Source: Devosia soli
GTDB lineage: Bacteria > Pseudomonadota > Alphaproteobacteria > Rhizobiales > Devosiaceae
Assembly: GCF_000970455.1 (NCBI RefSeq)
Contig: NZ_LAJG01000001.1
Coordinates: forward strand, 49,676-113,675
Reading direction: 5' to 3'
DNA: 64,000 nt
The notes below the pieces were generated by a model, which was not told where the DNA came from, did not search any database, and saw only the letters and a list, made by a program, of their open reading frames with translations. The position numbers were made by a program, and so were the translations under genes. The first letter of the stretch is position 1, and every line of letters begins with the position of its first letter. Of the stretch, positions 57,251-64,000 are shown piece after piece.

Positions 57251-57347
57251 GTGCGCGGCTTCGATGCGCCCCATTTCAGTCATTTCAAATGGGGGTTGGA
57301 TTGCCTGAGAGCTGCCGTAAGGGGCCTCCTGAGACAGGGCATCCTTG

Positions 57348-57722
57348 CTAGGGCATTCGGCGGCCCGACCAACCCCGTGGCAGCACTGGCGTAAACACCA
57401 CTTGGTCAGGTGTCATCCCTTGCTTGAGCCGAAAATAGAACACGGTCTCGCTCACGCCTCTTGATGCCGCAACCGGCCAAGCCAATCGACCGTCAGCAAG
57501 GTAGGTTGAAAGCTTAAGCGACGGACGTTGTGGCGGCGATTTCCTCTGGCGAGGTGGAGCCGGATAAGTTGCCGCTTTCTCAGCCGACCAACGAATGCTG
57601 AGTCGACTGTAGAAGACCTCAATCGTTACGCCGTTGGCTTCAGCCACCGGCCACGCTAGCCGACCGTCGTTCATCACGACCGAAAAGTGAGGAAGTCGAG
57701 GATCGTCAAAGGGGCCAGTCAC
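57348..57722 (-). CDS. Small protein with two tandem HTH-like repeats
   Basis: 124 aa from a GTG at 57722 with AGGAAA upstream. Two copies of one unit: DGRLAWPVAEANGVTIEVFY and DGRLAWPVAASRGVSETVFY, each followed by RL and, in the second copy, KQGMTPDQVVFTP. The GVS..FY.RL..GMTPDQ pattern resembles HTH modules of phage and plasmid proteins. Divergent from the large nuclease gene at 58014, so it may regulate it. Family not named. Confidence 0.55.
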   Translation of the reverse strand: MTGPFDDPRLPHFSVVMNDGRLAWPVAEANGVTIEVFYSRLSIRWSAEKAATYPAPPRQRKSPPQRPSLKLSTYLADGRLAWPVAASRGVSETVFYFRLKQGMTPDQVVFTPVLPRGWSGRRMP

Positions 57723-58013
57723 TGCTCATTTCCTGTGATTTGATCTCCACGGCGTGTGGCATCGATATTCGTGGATCAGTATCGCAGGTAGCAAGGGCCA
57801 GGGCAGCGCTTCGCAAATGCACCCCATTTCTGCCTTTCGTAGGCAATGGAGAAATTCCAAAACTGCCAGTTCCGGTTCATGCCGATCCTCTGAAACAGAT
57901 CGAGTAGGCCAAACCGCTTATTCCGTTGAAAGCATTCGCAACCGGGTAAGAAGACTTGGCGGGAGTGTGTCAGATATTCTAACTTTGTTCTCATTGTAAA
58001 TTCAGAGAACTCA

Positions 58014-61000
58014 ATGGTTTCGCCAGCAGAGATCCAGCACACGCGTTTGAAGGGGGAGTTGGTCTTCCAAAGCTTCTGCCTCGATCTCTTCAGGCGCTAT
58101 TGGAAGGACGACGAGGCTCAGGCGCATGGCCGCAGCGGTCAACGGCAGCACGGCGCCGATATTACCGGGCAGGATAACCGGAACGGATTCCAGAATGCCG
58201 CAGTGCAGTGCAAGGCGAGCGAGACCGACGACCCCAGGCAGCTCTCCGTTCAGGAGCTGATCGACGAGGTAGAGCTGGCCAAGGGGTTCGTACCGAAACT
58301 TGATAGCTTCATCGTCGCTTATGGCGGCAGTCGCGATGCCGAACTGCAGCGCAAGGCCATGGAGATCACCGCCGAGCACGCTAAGACCGGCCTGTTCAAA
58401 GTGACCGTCTGGTCGTGGGACGACATCATCGCGCGCGCTCTCGACTACCCCGAGGTCATCCAGAAGCTGCTGGTTCACAACGAGGTGCCAACGGTCACTG
58501 CGCTGGACCCGAAAAGGCCTAAGGGAGACATTCGCCAAGAGCTCGAAGCGGCGATGCTCAACACGCTCGCCAAGTTCAACAACGAGGTTCCTGTCGATCC
58601 GGCCAAGACTGGCGATCCTGTCCTCGACGCCCAACTCGACCTTTTCCGCGATCAACTCCGAGCCGGCAACGGTCGAATGATGCTTCAGCCGCTTCGCGAC
58701 TTCGTCGCTGGGTTGCCCGAGGGCGCCAGCGCCCGGGCGCGATTCAGGTCCTATGCCAACCTTGGCGCTGCACTGGCTCAGTCGGACGATATCGAGGGTG
58801 CTGCCATTGCCTTCGACAGTGCTGCCGAGGCGGTGGCCGGGACTGCCGATGGCCATACCTACAGGGCTCGGGCGGCCTACCTGCGCGGGAACCGAGATCT
58901 GGCGTTCCGTGAAGCCTCCGAGGCCATGCGATTGGGCCCCGACCGTTTGGCCTGCACGATATATCTCGAATCGGCTCCGGAACCAGTCGACCCCGAAGCG
59001 CTGGAGAAGGACGTGGCGAACTTCATCGACGAAGTCGATGTCGCCTCGTCCATGGCCCGTCACTATGCCGCGCAGGGCCGCCACGTAGACGCCATTCGCG
59101 TCGCCCGCGGCATAGCGGTGCAGGATTGGCAGAAGGACAGCGTCCTGGCCGTCGCGTTGATCGCTCAGTTCGAAGACAACAGCGCCATCCGCATCGGGGC
59201 CCCGATGACGGCAGCGCAACAGCTCCAACTCGACGAAGCAAGGGTGCTGCTCGAACGAGCGTGGTCGAAGGTGGTCCAGAGGTCGGACAGGGCCACGTGG
59301 TGCCACGTCGGCGCCAATCTTTGCTCGGTCTACCGGTTGCTGTCGCTCGAGGAGAAGGCGGACGATCTGGCTCTGCAGGTCTATGCCATCGATCCCCGTG
59401 CTCCAACTATAGCTCAGCGCGCTGCCTTGGCTCACATGAGGAAATCCGATTTTGAGCAGGCGCAGGCCGTACTCGAGGCCGTGCTGCCGGACGCCGATGC
59501 GGCCCTCAAGCTTCTCGCAGGCAATGTTGCGGTATCTCGAGCGGACTGGCCCAAAGCGGATGGGTTGGCGGAACAGGCATTTCGGGCGGTTGACGACGAC
59601 GACAAGGCGAACGCTGCGGAGTTGATGATTTACGTCAGGATGCGACGAGGCGATCCGCTTGCCGATCTGCTTTCGCTCGCCGACCGGCTGCGGCCGCAGT
59701 TCTCTGCCAGCATAGGCTTCGAGAGCCGCGTCGCAGAAGTCGCGCGTCGCAGCGGCGACGCTACCGCTGTTTCTGCCGCCGAGAGCCGACTGAAGGCGTT
59801 CGGACCGATCGAGGCTCTGGACCCGCTGCAACGATTCCTCCTTGCCGATGCCTCGGCCGACGCAGGCAACTGGACCTACGCCGCCGACCTGCTCGAAGGT
59901 CTCCACACGATCGATAGACCTTCCGAGATACTCAAGCGCCGCCTTTTCGCTCTATATCGCGCAGACCGAAGGCCGGAGGCTCGGGCACTTTTCGAGACTT
60001 TGCGGGACCAAGCGCTCGAATCCGTCGAGCTGCTTCGCCTCGGCGCCGCCATTTACGAACGCTCAGGCATGCTCAAGGAGGCTCTGCAGCAGTTGAATAC
60101 TGCCATGGGCCTCGACAGGGAGGATCTCGGCTCTAGGCTCGACTGGGTCCGTCTTTCTGCGCGGAGCGGCAATCCGGTCGTGGTCGAGCGGTGGGCGAAG
60201 CGCGCGAGCTTCCCCGCGAGCGGCGATCCCCTCGAGCTCATGGAGCTCGCGCAGATGTTCGACCATTTTGGGCAGCGTAGAAAAGCCCTTCAATTGGGCT
60301 ATCGGACCCTTCGGGCGCACTGGGGAGCCTCCGAGCGGTTGCACATGGGGTATATGGGGCTGTTCCTAATCCGATCGCGTTCGGAAGCGTTTCTGCAGCC
60401 CAGTATTGTGGGCGAGGACTGCGTCGTTTTCGTCAAGGATGACAATGGCGGCGCTCGAAGCTATCGCATCGAAGCCGGTGCGGCCCCTTCGCAGGAGGTT
60501 CTGTCGCCCGAGCACCCCTTTGCGAGGAAACTGCTCGGCAAGGCGGTCGGCGACACCGTGGTCCTCGAGGCCGGCATCGGACAGGATACCTCCTGGACCA
60601 TCGTGGAGATCAAGCACAAGTACCTGGATCTCTTCCATCAGGCCTTCGAGCTCCATGGAACGCTGTTTCCGAACAGCCGGGCCATCGGCAAATTCCATGT
60701 CGATCCGAACGATCAGGACAGCTTCGAGCCGGTGTTCGAGCAGGCGAGATCGCGAAGCAGGCAGGTCGACAACGCCGTTCAGCTCTACCGGACGACGATC
60801 ATGCCGATCGATGGCATCGCCGCCATGCTGGGCACGGATGCAATCGATGCGTCGCGTGGCCTCAGGTTCCGATCCGGCATGGATCTCGACGTCTGCATCG
60901 GAGAGTTCGAGGAGAGGGAAATTGCTCTGCGCGCGGTCGAGGCCGGCGGGCGCATACTGGTCGACGTTCTTACTATTTCGATATGGGAGGAACTCGGCGT

Positions 61001-61991
61001 GCTGGAGGACCTCGTCCGCATGGGCGTCCGGCCATGCGTCGTGCAGTCGACGATCGACGCTTTGGCGCAGCGGGTTCAGGACGCACAGATTAACATTGGT
61101 CAGACCGGTGGCAGCCTCGAGGCCAGGGACGACAAGATCTACTTCACCGAGTCCACCCGAGCCCAGCGACAGGAGTATGCCGCGGCGCAGCAGGCCGTTC
61201 TTGACTGGGTTCGGCAGAACGCGGATCTGGTGCCCACCGAGCCGTTCAAGAACGAGCTTTTGGCAGCTGCCACCGAACTATTGTCGCACTCAACGCTGGA
61301 CACGTTGACCACCGCTTTGGCCACGGATGTGTTGTTGGTCATGGAAGATCGGCGTGCTCGCCAAATTGCGCAATCGATCGGATTGGCCAGGACGACCTGG
61401 ACGCAACCGCTGCTGCTAAAATACCAGCATGACGGCTCGCTCTCGAGAGATAGGTACGTCGAGCTTCTGGCCAGAATGGTGCGGCAGAAGATCGGTTTCG
61501 TGGCGATCCGGACCGAGGATGTCGAGCAGGCCGCCGCGTTGGGCGTCGACGCTGCCGATTTCCAGACGCTTTGCGAAAGTGTGATGCGGCCCAATGTCGA
61601 CATCGTCTCGCTGGTCCAGGTCGTTGCGGATTTCATCGCGCGTCCCTGGTTGGACGGCGTTCCCGCCGACCCAAGATTTGCCAGCGTCTTTTTGAACCTG
61701 GCGCTCAGCCGACGGGACGGGTTCCGGGCTTTCGGCGGCATAATTCGGAAGGTTGCCCGCAACATCGAGACGATGGGATATCCCCAAGGGCTGCTGTCTC
61801 GAATATGGAAGGACTACGCCGAGAATTTCATCGAAGGCCATTTCATCAGGGATGCCTTGAGGTCTGTCGCGCCGCCAGCTCGAAACGTCCCTCGGCGGCG
61901 GAGACGAGTGTCTCCGCAAATGGACGGACGACCAGACAATCAGGCGCCCCGATCCTTCCGCGGCAACAGCCGCCGTCGTCGACGGAAGTGA
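58014..61991 (+). CDS. Restriction-nuclease / TPR / GreAB-C / PIN multidomain protein
   Basis: 1325 aa, no signal or membrane segment. Residues 10-120: restriction-endonuclease-like fold, RLKGELVFQSFCLDLFRR, then QHGADITG (Asp49) and AAVQCKASE (Gln65, Lys67), a PD-(D/E)XK site. Residues ~180-780: helical repeats of TPR type (AGNGRMMLQPLRDFVAGLP; SYANLGAALAQSDDIEGAA). Residues ~800-880: GreA/GreB C-terminal-like domain (LSPEHPFARKLLGKAVGDTV). Residues ~920-1210: PIN-like nuclease (GRILVDVLTISIWEELGVL, LATDVLLVMEDRRARQIA). The TPR-GreAB-C-PIN order matches the PIN-TPR-GreABC family; the added N-terminal nuclease makes two nuclease sites. C-terminal tail is Arg-rich. A defence role is likely but inferred. 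Confidence 0.75.
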   Translation: MVSPAEIQHTRLKGELVFQSFCLDLFRRYWKDDEAQAHGRSGQRQHGADITGQDNRNGFQNAAVQCKASETDDPRQLSVQELIDEVELAKGFVPKLDSFIVAYGGSRDAELQRKAMEITAEHAKTGLFKVTVWSWDDIIARALDYPEVIQKLLVHNEVPTVTALDPKRPKGDIRQELEAAMLNTLAKFNNEVPVDPAKTGDPVLDAQLDLFRDQLRAGNGRMMLQPLRDFVAGLPEGASARARFRSYANLGAALAQSDDIEGAAIAFDSAAEAVAGTADGHTYRARAAYLRGNRDLAFREASEAMRLGPDRLACTIYLESAPEPVDPEALEKDVANFIDEVDVASSMARHYAAQGRHVDAIRVARGIAVQDWQKDSVLAVALIAQFEDNSAIRIGAPMTAAQQLQLDEARVLLERAWSKVVQRSDRATWCHVGANLCSVYRLLSLEEKADDLALQVYAIDPRAPTIAQRAALAHMRKSDFEQAQAVLEAVLPDADAALKLLAGNVAVSRADWPKADGLAEQAFRAVDDDDKANAAELMIYVRMRRGDPLADLLSLADRLRPQFSASIGFESRVAEVARRSGDATAVSAAESRLKAFGPIEALDPLQRFLLADASADAGNWTYAADLLEGLHTIDRPSEILKRRLFALYRADRRPEARALFETLRDQALESVELLRLGAAIYERSGMLKEALQQLNTAMGLDREDLGSRLDWVRLSARSGNPVVVERWAKRASFPASGDPLELMELAQMFDHFGQRRKALQLGYRTLRAHWGASERLHMGYMGLFLIRSRSEAFLQPSIVGEDCVVFVKDDNGGARSYRIEAGAAPSQEVLSPEHPFARKLLGKAVGDTVVLEAGIGQDTSWTIVEIKHKYLDLFHQAFELHGTLFPNSRAIGKFHVDPNDQDSFEPVFEQARSRSRQVDNAVQLYRTTIMPIDGIAAMLGTDAIDASRGLRFRSGMDLDVCIGEFEEREIALRAVEAGGRILVDVLTISIWEELGVLEDLVRMGVRPCVVQSTIDALAQRVQDAQINIGQTGGSLEARDDKIYFTESTRAQRQEYAAAQQAVLDWVRQNADLVPTEPFKNELLAAATELLSHSTLDTLTTALATDVLLVMEDRRARQIAQSIGLARTTWTQPLLLKYQHDGSLSRDRYVELLARMVRQKIGFVAIRTEDVEQAAALGVDAADFQTLCESVMRPNVDIVSLVQVVADFIARPWLDGVPADPRFASVFLNLALSRRDGFRAFGGIIRKVARNIETMGYPQGLLSRIWKDYAENFIEGHFIRDALRSVAPPARNVPRRRRRVSPQMDGRPDNQAPRSFRGNSRRRRRK

Positions 61992-62073
61992 TCGCGTCGC
62001 CCCAAACTCCTGACGAAACTTGATTTCCTTCAATGCCTGAGCTTTGTCTTCGGGGGCGATTTCGGGGGCAGAG

Positions 62074-63556
62074 TTGGGAAAGCGCAATATCACCGACGAG
62101 GAGATCGGCCTGATCAAGGCTATGCTGAAACGAGGTATGCGCAATGACGAGGCGCATTTCCATTTCAATAGGCAGGACCGGCTGATCAGTCCGGGGCGCA
62201 TCGCGCAGATCAAGAGCGGAAAGTATGGGGGCGATGTCGCCATCGCCAACGACACCGCTCTCGACCAATTTCTTGCAGAGTCCCAGCAGCGATCTGGTGC
62301 GCCCGCCAAGGCCGCCAGGCTGTCAGGGCCGGATTGGGGCGAAACGTTCGAAGCCGATGGTGGTGGAGGTTTTCGCGTCCGTGGCGGCGAGACCGACACG
62401 GTCGAATGCAAATTGTCGTTTCGCATGAACCCCAATCGCTTCGCCGAAGTGGTAAAGTCCATCGCCGGCATGGCCAACAACAAGGGCGGCATGATCCCTT
62501 TTCGGGGTACGTGATGGCAGCCTGCTGGTCGAGGGGTTGGTCGACTACGAGTTCGAGAAGACGGATCCCGCGGCCATCAATCGAGCGCTCGCAAGTTCGC
62601 TTGATCCCGTACCTCACATCACGAAATCCGCTATCAGGATCGATGGAAAGTACGTGGGCATCTTGACTGTCGAACCTCACGCCAACGCCCCAATTATCGC
62701 ACTGAAGATGTTAGGGCAGGACGTCAAGGAAGGCTGCATCTACTATCGCTATGTCGGGGAGACCAGGACCATCAAGCCGGGCGAGTTGAGGCATCTCTCG
62801 CCATACGCGAGCAGCGGGCCGTCGCCGAATTCTCAAGACGCATGATGGGCGTAGCAACGGGTGCGCAGGCCACCCTGGATCTCGAAACGGGCGAGGTGAA
62901 GGGATCGGCAGGCGCCTTCGTAATCGACGAGACTTTATTGCCTCAGCTCCAGTTCATACGGGAAGGGGACTTCAGCGAGGTCCCTGGGGCGCCGGCTTTG
63001 CGACTGGTCGGCGATGTTCAGCCCATTGACAGGGAAGCCAAGGGAGAAGGCGCGCATCATTCGCGACGCAGTGACGCCGGACGCGGTGGTCCGAAACTTC
63101 CTCAAGGGCGAGAAGGTGGCGGAGCCATTGCAGTACGTCCATGCGCAGGCGCACTTCCAGCGCAAATGGCTGCCTATCTGGTACTATGCGCGCAGCACCG
63201 GCATATCCACGGACCACTTGGTCGAAGATCTGCGGTCTATGGTGGCAACGCACCCGTCGAGTCGCAATGCCGTCGTCCATAGGCTGCGTAAGACAGCGAC
63301 GGCATACAAGATCCATCCGGGCAAGTCCGTTGCTCTTCTTGCAAAGATCATGGCTGGCGAGGACGTCGCTGCCAGCACCCCGAGCGAAAGGGTAGCGCTT
63401 AGCAACGCGATCATGGGATTGCCAAATGGGTTCGAACGCGCCGAGGCCCTCAAGCCTGTGGTGCTGGAGATGCTCGACCGAACAGTGGAAGGGTCGGCAG
63501 TGAGAAGCGCGATATACCGAGCCGCATGCAGGCTCGACGAACTCCAGTTCGGGTAG
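62074..63556 (+). pseudogene. AlbA_2 (Schlafen-type) domain protein, frameshifted
   Basis: Begins at a TTG (62074) with KRNITDEEIGLIKAMLKRGM, a small HTH-like N-terminus, then the AlbA_2 domain: VECKLSFRMNPNRFAEVVKS, IAGMANNKGG. Three shifts break it: an extra base near 62500 (after GGMI; FGVRDGSLLVEGL follows), a missing base near 62796 (after LRHL; AIREQRAVAEFSRRMMG follows) and a shift near 63040 (before EKARIIRDAVTPDAVV). It ends with ACRLDELQFG at 63556. Restored, it would be about 490 aa. It lies 82 bp after the nuclease on the same strand and probably belonged to the same system. Confidence 0.75.
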
Positions 63557-63765
63557 GGCGCCCACCCAAAATCTCGGAGGGTTCGGAGCAGCCTAACGTC
63601 AATGAGTTTCAGACGCCCAGTTTGTGATTGTTCAGCAATTTTTGGGTAAAACGATATTTGCCTTACTAATCCAGAAAGGAGATCGGCCTCCACTGGCCTG
63701 TATCGCCGACGAACTGGTGTCTGCTTCTGAATGTGCCTCACCAAAAGCCGTCAGTCCGCTACCGG

Positions 63766-63785
63766 CCCGAGGCTGTGTGAAAACC
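63766..63785. repeat. Left terminal repeat of an IS1182-family element
   Basis: GGCTGTGTGAAAACCCCCGA, about 40 bp upstream of the transposase ATG, has the look of the terminal repeats of IS1182-type elements (GGCTGTGTGAAAAC). The partner repeat would lie beyond the window. The 200 bp before it (63557-63765) contain no recognised gene. Confidence 0.55.
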
Positions 63786-63826
63786 CCCGATTGTGGTATG
63801 ATCTGGCACTGCTTCGGAGGTGCCAG

Positions 63827-64000
63827 ATGGGCGGTTTCGTTGAAGGCGCTGACCGTCATCAGGCGAGCTTCCTGCCGGCGTGTCTTGAGGACTATGTCGA
63901 GGCGGATAATCCGGTCCGCATCATCGATGCGTTCGTCGATGAACTCGATCTGGCCAAGCTCGGCTTTGAGCGTGTTCAGCCCGCAGCGACCGGCAGACCT
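63827..64000 (+). CDS. IS1182 family transposase, 5' part
   Basis: ATG at 63827 with GGAGG upstream; 58 codons to the window edge. MGGFVEGADRHQASFLPACL, EDYVEADNPVRIIDAFVDEL and DLAKLGFERVQPAATGRP match the N-terminus of IS1182-type (DDE) transposases. The remainder is outside the window. Confidence 0.88.
   Translation, partial: MGGFVEGADRHQASFLPACLEDYVEADNPVRIIDAFVDELDLAKLGFERVQPAATGRP

Noticed and set aside
58011..59906. 631-codon minus-strand frame opposite the large nuclease gene
   Set aside because: The plus-strand frame has clear nuclease and TPR features; the minus frame is its mirror in GC-rich DNA.

Overview
The window looks like a mosaic accessory region of a high-GC alphaproteobacterium, most likely a Hyphomicrobiales member (Devosia-like; genus not proven). 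Pointers are the direct-repeat SOS box GAAC-N7-GAAC in front of dnaE2, a GapR (DUF2312) gene, several sugar ABC transporters of the MalK/UgpC type with LacI or HTH regulators, and a tRNA-Gly 3' fragment of alphaproteobacterial type.

Layout. 1-3.1 kb: purine and peptide salvage genes on the minus strand (adenine deaminase, cut by the window edge; M20 dipeptidase; small secreted protein). 3.5-6.05 kb: decayed genes (two broken polar amino-acid ABC permeases, a truncated autotransporter). 6.15 kb: a 28-bp 3' piece of a tRNA-Gly gene, the signature of an integrative-element end; from its orientation the element lies to the right. Directly inside it are a hairpin, a 37-aa ORF, an AAA+ ATPase, a CoiA-like nuclease gene and a cluster of perfect hairpins. 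10-18.7 kb: small cassettes (AraC / B3-B4 / LysE exporter; ArsR-SRPBCC with a divergent VOC-YCII pair; aminoglycoside phosphotransferase-like kinase; methyltransferase; AraC-esterase-SUKH). 18.7-26.6 kb: DNA-damage region (OmpA and LigD fragments, SRAP/YedK protein, two small ORFs, an SOS box, dnaE2, a Zn-ribbon-like small gene, dinB). 27.5-31.9 kb: gapR and a 1239-aa SIR2 protein resembling antiphage SIR2-DUF4020 effectors. 32.7-40.6 kb: an intact fructan/sucrose operon (LacI, strong operator, ABC importer, two GH32-like hydrolases, ATPase). 40.8-44.1 kb: IS110 copy and remnants. 44.4-52.3 kb: a second sugar ABC operon with an alcohol dehydrogenase, an isomerase/epimerase and a regulator that fuses an HTH to a solute-binding domain. 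52.5-57.3 kb: LysR, a GNAT gene with an in-frame amber codon, an orphan nuoF, a broken integrase and a hydrolase remnant. 57.3-63.6 kb: a double-HTH small protein divergent from a 1325-aa restriction-nuclease/TPR/GreAB-C/PIN protein, followed by a frameshifted AlbA_2 (Schlafen-type) gene. 63.8 kb to the end: start of an IS1182-family element.

How it fits together. Three loci look like independent defence cargo: AAA+ plus CoiA-like nuclease next to the att site, SIR2-DUF4020-like, and REase-TPR-GreAB-PIN plus AlbA_2. The SOS mutagenesis locus is unusual because dnaE2 is coupled to a Pol IV rather than to imuA-imuB. Two metabolic operons import and break down sugars. At least a dozen genes carry one or two point lesions or are truncated, so the region is either a decaying landing zone for mobile DNA or partly affected by indel errors in the assembly.
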